64,000 bases of DNA from Rhabdophis nuchalis (GCA_039707465.1 CM077653.1:4318184-4382183); one strand, 5' to 3'. Positions 1 through 10,925 are shown, counted from the stretch's first letter. A program made the numbers and translations. The notes: generated by a model from the sequence alone, not told the origin.

Positions 1-423
1 CATTGATCGCCCTGACCCCCTGCCTTCTCTTGGAGTTTTTAAATATCATTTGTGGGTAACAAGCTGTGTCTAAATGCCATTTGTTGTCTCTTTGCAACAT
101 CCTCGCTGTTGCTAGGGGCAGGTTGGGAGGTGTTCTGGCTCCTGCCATCTCTTTTTAACGCTGCCTTTGATTGAAAAGATCACACTTCCTACTATCCTTA
201 TCCCCAACAAAGCCGGCCGGCCACAGGGATTTTATTATAAAGGCATTAGCTGCTACCTTATGAGAGATTTGTCGTTTTGAGTGACAAACAAATGAATTCG
301 GTTGGAAAAATAATTTGGGGGCTATGATGTAAAGAGATCCTCCAGGCATCATCGTGACAGCTGAAGCAGCTTTCTTTTTCCTTGCAACATCAAAGTCCTG
401 GTTCTTTTAGTCGCTTTTTAAAC
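1..423. other. intronic DNA, no feature recognised
   Basis: Sequence upstream of the first CR1 fragment, inside the GRIK4 intron that precedes the first exon seen here. I see no coding potential beyond short chance frames and no familiar repeat. Confidence 0.5.
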
Positions 424-950
424 AGATTAACAGAGTTGGAAGGGACCTTGTAGATCATCTAGTCCAACCCCCCTCCCCCGCCCAAGCAAGAGACCCTACA
501 ACATTTCTGACAGTCCAGTCTCTTCTTGATATCCTCCAGTGCTGAAGCTCCCACTTCTGTTCCAATGGTTGATTGCTCTCACTGTCAGAAAGTTCCTCCT
601 TATTTCTAGGTGGAATCTCTCGATCGGTTTCCTTGTCTGGCCTTCAGGTTCTTTGGTAAATAGCTTGACCCCCTCCTCTCTGTGGCAGCCCCTCAAATAT
701 TGGAAGACCGCTCTCATGTCTCCCCTGGTCCTTCTCTTCACTAGACTAGCCATGCCCAGTTCCTGCAACCGTTCATCGTATATTTGAGCCTCCAGTCCCC
801 TCGTCATCCTGGTTGCTCTTCTCTGCACTCTTTAGAGTCTCAACATCTTCTTTGTAGTGTGGTGACCAAAACTGGATGCAGTACTCTAGGTGTGGCCTTA
901 CTAAGGCTTTATAGAGTTGTATTCTGTTGGTCAGCTCAGACCAGCTCCAA
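424..950 (-). repeat. CR1/L3-type LINE 3' fragment
   Basis: On the + strand it opens with the reverse complement of the CR1 3' end (gagttggaagggacctt, then the 'tagtccaaccccc' block). The - strand frame carries the C-terminal tail of a CR1 reverse transcriptase: LQELGMASL, then RRNFLTVRAINHWN, with the upstream block ALVRPHLEY in another frame. It is 5' truncated and frameshifted, so it is a dead copy. Confidence 0.93.
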
Positions 951-1365
951 CTCACAGGTCCCCTGGTTGCTCTTCTTTGGACTGGCTTCCAAAACCATCA
1001 TTCCTGTCTGTGCAAAAGTTTAATTGTCCACTTTGAGATGAAGTAGCCCACGAAGGTCAAATGGCCATGGGGGCAGGTGGTTCTAGGTTGCTGGGAGGAA
1101 AGAGATGCACCAGACTCACAACAGCTGAGAACACAAACAGTCCAGGAAGGAAGGCTAAGTAATAACCTAGCAACATCATCCTTTTGGGTAAATTGGATGG
1201 ACCGTTTTTACCTGGACCGAAATATTAGCTTTTGGCAAGCAAATGGCATTTTTGAGTAGGAACAAACCCTCTCAATTATGCAGCAGATTTTTTTTTTCCC
1301 CCAACTATATTTCTGGGCATCAATAGGAAGCAGGTCCCCATTGTCTTCCTTCTGAGGCAATTTGA

Positions 1366-1368
<3 letters not shown>
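951..1368. other. intronic DNA, no feature recognised
   Basis: No conserved frame, RNA or repeat boundary seen between the CR1 fragment and the GA microsatellite. Confidence 0.45.
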
Positions 1369-1431
<63 letters not shown>

Positions 1432-1470
1432 TATGTGTGTGTGTGAATAAATATCTATATATATATATGT
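1369..1470. repeat. compound microsatellite (GA)n-(GT)n-(TA)n
   Basis: About 61 bp of uninterrupted GA is followed by a short GT run and then a TA run. The Ser/Leu-rich open frames on the - strand here are translations of this tract and not genes. Confidence 0.97.
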
Positions 1471-1784
1471 GTGTAGCACACAAAATAGTGATTAAGAGAA
1501 GGAAATGAATTCTATTATTTACAGAGAATGGAATTGCAAAGCTCCGGACTGTTTATCCATTTCTCTTTGCACCCCCCATCTCGTCTCTCTCACCTAATTT
1601 CATTCTCTCTTCGGGTTTTTATTTTTATTTCTTTTAAGAGAGGAGGACAGGGGGAAAAAACTCCAATCCATTTAAATGCTTTTCTCAGGTCCTGTCCTAT
1701 AGAAAAACAAAACCTCAATAAAGATAGACCAAAAGATTATTGAGTTTGCTTAAGGCAGGAAAGAAGCTAAAATGTTTGAAAGCC

Positions 1785-2040
1785 TTCTGTTTTGTTCTGT
1801 TCTGTTTTGTTCTGTTCTGTTCTTCTTTCTTTCTCTCCTTCTCCTTCTATTCTATTCTGTTCTATTCTATTCTATTCCATTCCATTCCTTATTTCTATTC
1901 TACTCTATTCCATATTTCTATTCTATTCCATTCCATTCCATTCCTTATTTCTATTCTATTCTATTCTATTCCATTCTATTCTATTCTATTCCATTCCATT
2001 CCATTCTACATTCCAATATTTATTCTATTCTGTTCTGTTT
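1785..2040. repeat. (ATTCT/TTCCA/TTCTG)n pentanucleotide array
   Basis: About 255 bp of five-base units with ordered variants: TTCTG at both ends, ATTCT and TTCCA blocks inside. It abuts CR1 3' sequence that begins near 2050. The long Phe/Ser/Ile-rich + strand frames are shadows of this array. Confidence 0.95.
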
Positions 2041-2049
2041 GGTCTGATC

Positions 2050-2216
2050 ACCATGATTTAAAAAAAGATGTTGAGGCTCTAGAAAAAACGGATTTTTTAA
2101 AAAAGAGATTGGACGACCATTTGTCTGAAGTGGTGAAGGGTTTCCTGCCTAAGCAGAGGGTTGGACTAGAAGACCTCCAAGGACCTCTTATTGCCCTTCC
2201 AACGCTGTTATTCTTA
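2050..2216 (+). repeat. CR1/L3-type LINE 3' end
   Basis: Reads in the sense orientation: 'gaccatttgtctgaa', then 'ggttggactagaagacctcc', then 'cttccaacgctgttattctt'. This is the terminal C-terminal codons plus 3' UTR of the CR1 family. It lies just ahead of another + strand CR1 fragment at 2224, so two copies sit in tandem. Confidence 0.9.
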
Positions 2217-2223
2217 AGTTCTA

Positions 2224-2888
2224 AGTTAAATGCAGAAAAGAGCAACCAGGATGATGAAGGGGCTGAAACATACAATGAACGGTTGCAGGAACTGGGCCTG
2301 GCTAGTCTAGTGAAGAGAAGGACCAGGAGAGACATGATAGCCGTCTTCCAATACTTGAGGTGCTGCCACAAAGAAGAGGGCGTCAACGCAGGGGTGGGAT
2401 TCTACCAGTCCAGACTGGTTTGAGAGAACCGGTAACCCAACCCTGTGCTATACCCACCTATGTTCCCTTATCTGAAGCCCAACTGATAGGCGTGGCAGAG
2501 TGGATTGGCATACCTCTGCTGTTTTCCTCCTCAGCAGTAATGCGCAAGGTGAATTTTTCTGTAAACTGCGTGCACACAAACAGCGCACCAAACTGGTTGT
2601 TAAACCGGTAGGATCCCACCCCTGTGTCAACTTATTCTCCAAAGTACCTGAAGGCAGGAGAAGAAGCAACAGGTGGAAACTAATCAAGGAGAGAAGCAAC
2701 CTAGGAGAAATTTCCTGACAGTGAGAACAATTAATCAGTGGAACAACTTGCCTCCAGAAGTTGTGAATGCTCCAACACTGGAAGTCTTTAAGAAGAGATT
2801 TGATGACCATTTGTCTGAAGGGGTTTCCTGGCTGAGCAGGGGGTTGGGCTAGAAGACCTCTAAAGTCCCTTCCAACGCTGTTCTTCTT
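2224..2888 (+). repeat. CR1/L3-type LINE 3' fragment split by an hAT element
   Basis: Sense-orientation CR1 from the 'agagcaaccaggatgatga' block to the 3' terminus near 2888. It encodes the block ERLQELGLASLVKRRTR and, after the insertion, the NFLTVRTINQW-like region. Continuity is broken at 2389-2624 by an hAT element that landed in the codons before 'KLF'. On both sides of the insertion the CR1 sequence matches uninterrupted copies elsewhere in the window. Confidence 0.92.
2389..2624. mobile_element. non-autonomous hAT element inside CR1
   Basis: 236 bp with terminal inverted repeats caggggtgggat / atcccacccctg. It is flanked by cgtcaacg (2381-2388) and tgtcaact (2625-2632), an 8-bp target duplication with six identities. 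The 8-bp duplication and CAG...CTG ends are typical of hAT transposons. There is no transposase frame, so it is a MITE-like derivative. Confidence 0.85.
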
Positions 2889-2904
2889 AAAAAAAAGAAA
2901 CACG

Positions 2905-3014
2905 TCTCCAGCAAGGGGAAGAAGAGGGGAGAGGAAGGGGAAGAAGAAAAGGGAAAGGAGAGGAGGAAAGAAGGAAGTAGGGAAGAAGGGAGGGAAGGAG
3001 AACAGGGAATGAAA
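2905..3014. repeat. purine-rich simple repeat (GGAAGA)n
   Basis: Low-complexity G/A tract on the + strand. The Leu/Ser/Pro-rich frames opposite are shadows. Confidence 0.85.
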
Positions 3015-3054
3015 AGTAGAATAAAACAAGATGGATGTATGGGACGGGAGGTGA

Positions 3055-3432
3055 AGCAATACAATACAATACAATAGCAGAGTTGGAAGGGACCTTGGAG
3101 GTCATTTAGTCTAACTCCCTGCCTAGGCAGGAAACTCTATACCATTTCAGACAAATGGCTATCCAACATCTTCTTAAAGACTTCCAATGTTGGAGCATTC
3201 ACAACTTCTGGAGACAAGCTGTTCCACTGATTAATTGTTCTCACTGTCAGGAAATTTATCCTCAGTTCTAAGTTGCTTCTCTCCTTGATTAGTTTCCACC
3301 CATTGCTTCTTGTCCTGCCCTCGGGTGCTTTGGAGAGTAGCTTGACTCCCTCTTCTTTGTGGCAACCCCTGAGATATTGGAACACTGCTGTCATGTCTCC
3401 CCTGGTCCTTCTTTGCATTAAACTAGAATCCC
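3055..3432 (-). repeat. CR1/L3-type LINE 3' fragment with ATACA tail
   Basis: Antisense copy starting with a short (ATACA)n tail, then 'gcagagttggaagggacc', running back to the KRRTRGDM codons. The - strand frame keeps LELRINFLTVRTINQWNSL and the C-terminal DSHLSEMV. It is 5' truncated. Confidence 0.93.
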
Positions 3433-3494
3433 GATTATGTATTCAAATCTCTAGATGGAGAAATGAATTGTTATACATGTAAAAAGATAGTACA

Positions 3495-3495
3495 C

Positions 3496-3592
<97 letters not shown>
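3495..3592. repeat. (AAT)n microsatellite
   Basis: About 98 bp of AAT units. It gives a poly-leucine frame on the - strand that is not a gene. Confidence 0.97.
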
Positions 3593-4079
3593 GCTTTGAG
3601 AATGTATATTGGTGAATATATGTATGAAAACTAAAAATAAAACCCCCCACCATCTCCAGCGTAACTTCCCCTGTTGCGTTGACCATTTTGGGGAGGATTT
3701 GTATTTTTAAATCAATAGGTAGCAAGCTCCATTGCATCCCGGAAACCGAAGCCTTCTACTCCTCCACTGGAGTTCTACTTGACAGCCTCGTAATGAGGGA
3801 CTTTGCAAATTTCTCACCGTTTACTGAATTGACAGCCTGAAGGGCTTGTGGCTTTTTCCAGCAGAGGGAAATGGAACAAAAATAAGCAAACGTTAAAAAA
3901 GAACAAAAAAACCACCCTCCTTTAACTCAGCCCAAGTGAAACGGAAACGGGTTTCTTTTGGAGAGAGAGAGAGAGAGAAAGCTACTTGCAAGAAATGCAC
4001 GTTATGCATTCAAAGCTGAACAGGTTTCACTCAGTTGGGTCATCTAGAATTGGGAAGAGAACCTTGACTGACTGTCAAG
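3593..4079. other. intronic DNA, no feature recognised
   Basis: Mostly single-copy-looking sequence. A short (GA) run lies at about 3961-3979. No exon or RNA signal seen. Confidence 0.45.
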
Positions 4080-4299
4080 AGCCAGCTTGGTCGAGGGGTT
4101 AAGGTGCCATGCCAGAAAAAAGGGATTTATATTGTTTTATTTGTTTCCTAGTATGATTGGATTGCTTATTTAGTAACCTATGACTATCACTAAAGGATGT
4201 ACCTTATGATTATTGATGAATGTATTAGTCTTCTTATGTACACTGAGAGCATCTGCACCAAAGACAAATTCCTTGTGTGTCCAATCATACGGCCAATAA
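4080..4299 (+). repeat. LINE/SINE 3' tail leading into ATTCT array
   Basis: About 33 bp resembling a tRNA-like SINE head ('ggtcgaggggttaaggtgcc') is followed by an AT-rich 3' region ending 'tccaatcatacggccaataaag', with an AATAAA signal. It runs directly into the ATTCT array. I infer a CR1/L2-group LINE or dependent SINE tail that seeded the microsatellite; the exact family is uncertain. Confidence 0.6.
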
Positions 4300-4862
4300 A
4301 GTATTCTATTCTATTCCATTCCATTCCATTCCATTCTTCTCTATTCTCTATTCTTTAGTCTTCATTCCAATATCTATTCTATTCTATTCCATTCTATTCT
4401 ATTCCACATTCTATTCTATTCTATTCTCTATTTTTCATTCAAATATCTATTCTATTCCATTCCATTCTATTCTATTCTATTCTATTCTCTATTCTTCATT
4501 CCAATATCTATTCTATTTTCTGTTTTTTCATTCTAATATCTATTCTATTCTAATCTCTATTCTTCATTCCAATATCTATTCTATTCTATTCTATTCTATT
4601 CTACTCTATTCTTCATTCCAATATCTGTTCTATTCTCTATTTTTTCATTCCAATGTCTATTCTATTCTATTCCTTTCCATTCCATTCCATTCCATTCCAT
4701 TCTTTATTCTTCATTGCAATATCTATTCTATTCTATTCTATTCTCTATTGTCTATTGTCTATTCTTCATTCCAATATCTATTCTGTTCTGTTCTGTTCTA
4801 TTCTATATTCTATTCCTCATTCCTAATATCTCTTCTTCATTCCAAAATCCTATCCTATGCTA
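4300..4862. repeat. long (ATTCT)n-type pentanucleotide array
   Basis: About 560 bp of ATTCT/TTCCA units, interrupted at intervals by 'cattccaatatct' variants that form a higher-order pattern of roughly 60-90 bp. The 200-residue frame across it is a shadow. Confidence 0.95.
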
Positions 4863-5144
4863 TCCTAGTCCTGTCTTAGGCACAAAAGCTGGCTTGGGTG
4901 AAGTCCTGTTATGGAGGAGATGGAGGAGAGTTGCTTGAAAGCTTGACAGGATAATCCATATTTTGATGACCGTAATATATATGCCAGCCTTTCTATTTTA
5001 AGCGGATAAAAAGCATGCTCTAATCTAGCTTTTATGCACAAGCAAATGTCTGCTTTATCCTCGCATAGCGTAAAACAGATGCAGCAATCGCACGAACCCA
5101 ACGAAGCTCATCGGCCAACATAACCTTAACCCAAAGATCTAACT
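4863..5144. other. intronic DNA, no feature recognised
   Basis: No repeat boundary or conserved frame seen before the next hAT element. Confidence 0.45.
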
Positions 5145-5486
5145 CAGGGGTCGGCAACCTTAAACACTCAAAGAGCCACAAAGGTCCTAACCGGAAGCCT
5201 CCCATTCAATTCTGGGGCCAGCAGGAAGTCCAGTTTCCCCACCATAGATTCTCCTCCTAGCGTGGCATCCTTTTTCCTCTACCTGTCCTAACCGAAAGCC
5301 CTATCAATTGTGGTGCTGACCGGAAAACCCGCCACTTGCCATAGAGTCTCCTCCTGGCACGGTCTGCTTCCTCCCCCCAAACCGGAAGCTCCTCTCAAAA
5401 TTGTGGTGCCAACTAGTGACAAAGAGCCGCAGCAGAGGGATTAAAGAGCCACATGCGGCTCCAGAGTCGCGGGTTGCAGACCCCTG
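5145..5486. mobile_element. non-autonomous hAT element ('caggggtcggcaacc' type)
   Basis: 342 bp bounded by caggggtcggcaacc and ggttgcagacccctg, flanked by atctaact (5137-5144) and atctaatt (5487-5494), an 8-bp duplication with one mismatch. The site fits nnnTAnnn, the preference known for Buster-type hAT transposases. No transposase frame is present. Confidence 0.9.
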
Positions 5487-5856
5487 ATCTAATTCAAGTG
5501 AGGCAAAAACAGATGATTAAAAATAATAATAATAATGGCTCTGCCAGTGGAAAAGTCCTGAGGAGGCAGCTTGGAGAGCCAGCCTGATTTTCTGTAAAAT
5601 TAGCAAGATGGCTAAAGACGGTGCTTCCTAATTTGCCGGCAATCACAGAGAGAGTCTCACTTCATTTTCTCACTGATCAGCCTGGGCCTCGGTTATCAGG
5701 ATGCACAGAAGCTGCTCCGCATCCAATTTTAGGCTAGAAAGGGAGGGGTGTGTGTGTGTGGATGATTACATTCCAGGCACTGGAACAGCCTTACCAAAGG
5801 AGTCAGTGAGCGGCTCACGTAAATGTATCATCCCTGCCCAGGTGCACAGCCGGGAT
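5487..5856. other. intronic DNA, no feature recognised
   Basis: Apparently unique sequence with a short (AAT) run near 5521 and a short (TG) run near 5749. No gene signal. Confidence 0.45.
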
Positions 5857-5990
5857 GAATACAATACAATACAATACAATACAATACAATACAATACAAT
5901 ACAATACAATACAATACAATACAATACAATACAATACAATACAATACAATACAATACAATACAATACAATACAATACAATACAATACAAT
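5857..5990. repeat. (ATACA)n array seeded by a CR1 tail
   Basis: About 134 bp of near-perfect ATACA units directly joined to the CR1 3' end at 5991. The 'NTIQY' and 'CIVLY' frames are its translations. Confidence 0.97.
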
Positions 5991-6103
5991 AGCAGAGTTG
6001 GAAGGGACCTTGTAGGTCTTCTAGTCCAACCCCCTGCGTGGGCAGGAACCTTATACCATTTCAGACAAATGGCTATCTAACATCTTTTTAAAGACTTCCA
6101 AGG
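5991..6103 (-). repeat. CR1/L3-type LINE 3' end
   Basis: Antisense terminal 110 bp of the family, from 'gcagagttggaagggacc' to the codons for LEVFKKMLDSHLSEMV on the - strand. Strongly 5' truncated. Its tail is the ATACA array at 5857-5990. Confidence 0.93.
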
Positions 6104-6306
6104 GAATCCCAATCTGATATTTTGCCATTGGATGATCTATAACAGAGAAGGGCAGGGAATTAAGAAAATGGGGGTTTCGCCATTGTTGTTGGTGAAGTAA
6201 CTGGACTGAAGAGAACTGTGAAGCCATTTTGGGGCTAGTGAATTTTAAAGGCATTTTAATGAATCTGCATTGGCGTAGGTAGGTAACTAAGTAATGTCAT
6301 CCATGC

Positions 6307-6840
6307 TAGAAGGGAGGAGGAGGAGGAGAAGGAAGAAGAAGATGAAGAAGAGGAGGAGGAAGAAGAAGGAAGAGGAGGAAGAAGAAGATGAAGAGGAGGA
6401 GGAGGAAGGAAGAGGAGGAGGAAGAAGAAGATGAAGAGGAGGAGGAGGAAAAAGGAAGAGGAGGAGGAAGATGAAGAGGAGGAGGAAGAAGGAAGAGGAG
6501 AAGGAAGAAGAAGATGAAGAGGAGGAGGAAGAAGAAGGAAGAGGAGGAGGAGGAAGAGAAGGAGGAAGTAGAGGAGGAGGAAGAAGAAGGAAGAGGAGAA
6601 GGAAAAAGAAGATGAAGAAGAGGAGGAGGAAAAAGAAGGAGGAGGAGGAGGAAGAAGATGAAGAAGAGGAGGAAGAGGAAGAAGAAGGAAGAGGAGAAGG
6701 AAGAAGAAGATGAAGAAGAGGAGGAGGAGGAGGAAGGAAGAGGAAGAGGAAGAAGAAGAAGAGAAAGCGGAAGAAGAGAAAGAGGACAAAGAAGACGAGG
6801 AGGATGATGAAGGAAGGGAAGAAAAGAAAAGAAAAGAAAA
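6307..6840. repeat. 530-bp polypurine tract (GAA/GGA)n
   Basis: Almost uninterrupted A/G on the + strand, with sparse 'gatgaag' variants and a final (AAAAG)n block. All large Ser/Phe/Leu-rich and Glu/Arg/Lys-rich frames here are shadows. The GRIK4 sense transcript would carry the purine strand. Confidence 0.97.
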
Positions 6841-6847
6841 ATGAAAA

Positions 6848-7040
6848 GGACTGTGGGGTCCTTGGTGCCCTCTGAGCTTGGTTGTTTTCTTGCAGATATT
6901 TCATTACCCAAACTAGCTCACATCATCAGTGCTGGTCTTGAGTAGCAGTGATGATGTTACCTACTTGGGTCGTCAAACATCTGCAAGAAAACAACCAAGG
7001 AAAAAGACTCTACAGTCCACCTCCGAGCTACAAATATTCT
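6848..7040. repeat. foldback repeat, both arms present
   Basis: The left arm near 6873-6935 ('gcttggttgttttcttgcag' and 'acatcatcagtgct') is complementary to the right arm near 6944-7001 ('agcagtgatgatgttacct' and 'tctgcaagaaaacaaccaag'). A left-arm-only relative lies at 41340-41430. Such ends are common in amniote and fish genomes and may derive from a Penelope-like or foldback element; family not settled. Confidence 0.75.
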
Positions 7041-7461
7041 CTTTTCCTGGAGCCTGAATGGTTTCAAGACTGGAAAAAAAAATCCCTGCATCTTTTTCTG
7101 ACAAAACTCGGAGAAAAAAATGAATTTTAATACTTTAGTTACTTTCTAATTATGCTGCTATTATGCTAGCTTTGACAAAGTATTCCCCAGATGTAAAATA
7201 TGAAAAAACAGCTTTTCAAAACATTCCATTACCCTTTTAGTCTGCTGGGGATAAGGATAAATACGGCACAGTTCAATCTCATTAGCCGTGCTGATTCACA
7301 GGTTGCATTAACAGAGGAGAAAAACTTACTACCTCCGCTATGGGCTGGGAGAATTAGCTTGCATTTTGGGGGGAGGGGACCTGTAGTGTTAGCAGGAGGG
7401 GGGGTTCAGATGTGAACCCCAGTGAGATGGCGGATGCAGCATTTTGATGCAAACCTCATCC
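7041..7461. other. intronic DNA, possible conserved non-coding stretch
   Basis: No repeat match noticed. 7130-7330 is AT-rich, complex sequence with TAAT-type motifs and no repeat signature, which makes it a candidate conserved element but not evidence of one. Confidence 0.35.
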
Positions 7462-7469
7462 CATTAGAC

Positions 7470-8583
7470 CAGGGGTGTCAAACTCAGGACCGGGGACTAG
7501 ATCTGGCCTGCGGGGTGCACAGATCTGACTTGTGGGCAGTGGTGGGATTCAGCCGGTTCACACCTATTCGGGAGAACCAGTTGCTAACTTTCTAAGCAGT
7601 TCAGAGAACTGGTTGTTGGAAGAAATCTCTATTTGCTTTTTCCCACTTTCCAGGGCTAATCCTGTAAGGAAGGCAGGATGGAAGGAAACCTTCTGGTGTT
7701 GTTTCTAGCCTCATCTTTATTGCCCTCCTTACAGAAACTGCCTCTCCGCTTAACCCTTTTTCCATTGTCACAGCTAAGGCAAAGCATCTATCGACATGAG
7801 TGACATTGAGTTGGCCACACCCACACGGTCACATGACCACCAAGCCATGCCCACCCATTATGTCATTAGGGCAGAGAACTGGTTGTTAAATTATTTGACT
7901 CCCACCACTGCCCGCAGGGCTGCCCTGGAAGCAGCAAAGGTCCAGCCATGGGGTGCTTAGATCTATCCCACTGGACTGCTGTCAGTTTGTAAAGCATCTC
8001 TATGACTACTATCAAACTGCCATAGAGAGGAGCATTCCAAACATACCTGTGGTCAAGCTGACCTGTGAATGCGAATGTCTAAATTACCATCTCTCGTTGG
8101 TTAATGTGATTTATGACGAAAAGCTGAAGGGAGGACAGTAATGCGGGCAAAGTTCAGAAGCAGATAAAGAAAGCAAAAAAGATGGCTGCAAATAAGAAAC
8201 GCCTAAGGAGGAATGGCTAATGAAGCTGTTAATAAATCACTGCTTTTTGTATCGTAATATCGGGTCGCTTATTATGAAGCAGGCATCGTTAGGGCACTTG
8301 GCAACTGCTTTGGAAACAGCAAAGGACCGGCCTGCAATGCCTGCCAGCAAAAACGGAGCTTGGGAGGACCACAGGCAGCCTTCCCGAGCTCCGTTTTTGC
8401 TGGCAGAAGATTGCAGGAGGCCGTCGCAGCTGAAAACGGAGCTCGGAAGCCTGTTTTTGCTGGCAGAGCGCTCAGGCCACCACAGGTGCCCCCGACACGA
8501 GTGATGTCAAGCTGGCCATGCCCACCTTGGCTACACCCACCCCAAAGTCAAACCCAATGCTGAAATTGAGTTTGACACCCCTG
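7470..8583. mobile_element. hAT element ('caggggtgtcaaactc' type) with nested hAT
   Basis: Ends caggggtgtcaaactc and gagtttgacacccctg form terminal inverted repeats. Flanks are cattagac (7462-7469) and cattagat (8584-8591), an 8-bp duplication with one mismatch at an nnnTAnnn site. Length is 1114 bp, of which 374 bp is a second hAT at 7537-7910. No intact transposase seen. Confidence 0.9.
7537..7910. mobile_element. nested non-autonomous hAT ('cagtggtggg' type)
   Basis: Bounded by cagtggtggga and tcccaccactg and lying inside the 7470-8583 element. Flanks cttgtggg and cccgcagg differ at four positions, all transitions, consistent with an old decayed CpG-containing duplication. The interior includes 'gccacacccacacggtcaca', shared with other copies of the type. 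Confidence 0.8.
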
Positions 8584-8659
8584 CATTAGATGTTCATTTT
8601 GTGCCTAAAGAATAAAAACAAGAAACTTGTAACACATAAATATACTTTCTTTCCCCAAA

Positions 8660-9098
8660 AGACAACAGGACTTTCTTGGGGGGGGGGGTGTCCATCTGAA
8701 AACGCTTCCCTTCTCAGCCAAGAAGCTTCTTCAGTTCTAACTGACTGGTGGGGAATGGAAAGAATTATATTCCTTGCAGTCATCTGCTCGTTAGTATTCT
8801 CTCTGGGAGTCACTGAGGCCATTTGGGTGTTTATCTGTATCCTCGGAATCACCTGAAAATAAATGGATGTGGGACCTTTTTCGGACTGTTGAAAGGACTG
8901 TGTTGTAAACAGGAAATAGGTGATGAAATCCTTTCATTCCCCACCAGTCAGTTAGCAGCGAAGAAGCTTCTTGGATGAGAAGTGAAATATTTTCAAATGG
9001 AAAACCCAATAAAGTCTAGTTGCCTTTTTTTTTTTTTTTGGAGTGGGGGGAAAGCACCTTTGGGACAACCATGACCTGGATGATTGAGAATCTCCCAA
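8660..9098. repeat. foldback repeat ('aagaagcttctt' family), decayed copy
   Basis: Inverted arms: 'gccaagaagcttcttcagtt' near 8718 and 'gaagaagcttcttggatgag' near 8960, with the tail 'aaagcacctttgggacaacc' at 9050. The centre differs from the 39.9-kb copy. A poly-T/poly-G slip lies inside. Related copies: 39860-40885, 44026-44262, 51530-51705, 56186-56850. Confidence 0.8.
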
Positions 9099-9773
9099 GA
9101 CAAGGAACTGGTGTCCTCTGTTCCTCCCACCCCTGCCTTCCCAGATAAGATCTGAAAGAGTTTTGAAATATGTTATGGATCCTTCACCTGTTCTAGAAGA
9201 GATTTCTCAGCCTCTTTATCTTCAAAGGGCCTTACCTGTTGCGTTATCCACCCAAGAACCTTTTGACATCCAATATCATATCATTACAAATTGTTCTGGG
9301 CTGTGTTTCTGGGTAGGCTGATGTGAATCTCAGCTGACAGAAGGTTGTTCCTCTGTTGGACTTCTATATCTAGCCTAAGCCTACTTCATGAACTTCTTCT
9401 GTACGGTACAGTAGAAAGATCAAAAGAACCTCTGATCTTCTCCAATGGAAATGCCTGTGGAGCTGAATTACTCCGTTGACGTCTAGGTTGAAGGAAACTC
9501 TACTGTGATCAACGGTGGTCCTACGTCTCTAACAAGAAGGAACCAGCAGGCAACCTAGCTTTCCTTTAACTCATCTCTATGATGACGGAGCACCACTGAT
9601 TTACATTTACAAAGAGTAGCATGACTCCATTTGGCCTTCGCCTTTTTGCTGTCGCCTATTTCACAGCAGAGTAACAAATGAGTTGTGCTAGAAATGGTTG
9701 CCTGGTCAACACCCCTTCGTCTGCTTTTACCTGGGAGAGGACAGAGCTGTAGGCCTCGGTCTAGAAGAATCTT
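9099..9773. other. intronic DNA, no feature recognised
   Basis: About 670 bp without an obvious repeat or conserved frame. Confidence 0.45.
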
Positions 9774-10096
9774 CAGGTGTGACTGTAACAGAGGTAAAAG
9801 CAACTTACCTTCGTAGTGAAGGTTCGCAAATGTCTCTCTCTACGTATGCACAGGACCTTCTGCCCATGCACAGAGTGTCAAAAAGATGTGACAATGTTTG
9901 GGCAGGTGGGCAGAGCCGACTACCGAGCACACCTGGAAAGGTACGTAGAACAGCCAGGGGAGGAGAATCTGCTGTGCCACACGATTTAGATTAACTAGAA
10001 AGCAGGAAATCCGATGATTCTAGCTAATATAAATCGCGTGTCACAGCTGATCATCGGAAATACTGGTTCGTCCTGTAGCCTAGCATTTCACCCCTG
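9774..10096. mobile_element. MITE-like repeat, copy 1 of a direct pair
   Basis: Bounded by caggtgtgac... and ...gcatttcacccctg. Internal blocks 'cacaggaccttctgcccatg', 'gtacgtagaacagccagggg' and 'atcgcgtgtcacagctgatc' recur in the same order at 10619-10925. The ends suggest an hAT-type MITE, but I found no matching target duplication. Confidence 0.65.
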
Positions 10097-10618
10097 CTGT
10101 GTAATCTGTGCTATTTTCCTGGCAAAATTCTCGGGGCTTTCTCTCCTCGGAAGGGACATACTTCATTCTACCTCTTTGCATCTCTTCCATCTCCTTCCCT
10201 GATTTGAAAGCCGGTCTCTAAATATAGTCTTATTCAGGTGTTATTCTTTTGCCAATGGAAACCACAAGCTTTGCTTGCCCAGGTTTTAATCAAATAATTG
10301 ATTTAGTAGGAAAAGGACATTGTCGATGTCCTCTCTTTTTTTTTTTTCCATGGCCGTCCTGGGTCCAGATTGCAGCCAGGCCAAGAAAACATCCAGGAAG
10401 ACCTTTAAAGCCAAAGGAGGAGGGATGGGGAGGGAAGCATTGATTGGAAACCTTTCCATCTTAAGCATTTAGACTCTATCCCTCTCCTTTTTGATGTCAG
10501 CTTGCTAAACGCCTGACAAGCTTGTGGCAGCTACTCAAACTTTCCCCCATCCTTAAATTTAGATAGAAATTGCAATTGCACTCATGTCAGAAACACCAAG
10601 GTACTTTCTGGTTGAAAG
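10097..10618. other. intronic DNA between two MITE copies
   Basis: No gene or repeat recognised apart from a short poly-T at 10329. Confidence 0.45.
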
Positions 10619-10925
10619 CAGGGGTGAAATCTACTTACCTTTGCTACCGGTTCGCAAATGGGAGCACACGCGCCACCTCCGTGTATGCGCAGGACCTTCA
10701 GTGCATGCACAGAGCATCAAAAACAGACATGATTACGTCCAGGTGGGTGGGCAGAGCCTGCTACTTACCTGGAAAGGTAAGTAGAACAGCAAACGGAGGA
10801 AATCTGCTGTGCCACGTGACTTAGATTAGCTGGAAGGCAATAACTCCTGCTTCCTAGCTAATAGAAATCACGTGGCACAGCTGATCGTTGGAAATATTGG
10901 TTTGCCCGAACTGGTAGCATTTTTT
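10619..10925. mobile_element. MITE-like repeat, copy 2 of a direct pair
   Basis: Begins caggggtgaaatctacttac and follows the 9774-10096 copy block by block. The right end is degraded at 'ggtagcattttttactattt', so the terminal inverted repeat is incomplete. Confidence 0.65.

Noticed and set aside
5857..5990. Regular spaced array as a CRISPR-like structure
   Set aside because: A five-base microsatellite with no spacers, in a vertebrate intron.
6256..6911. Long Ser/Phe/Leu-rich and Glu/Arg-rich frames
   Set aside because: Translation of a polypurine tract on both strands.
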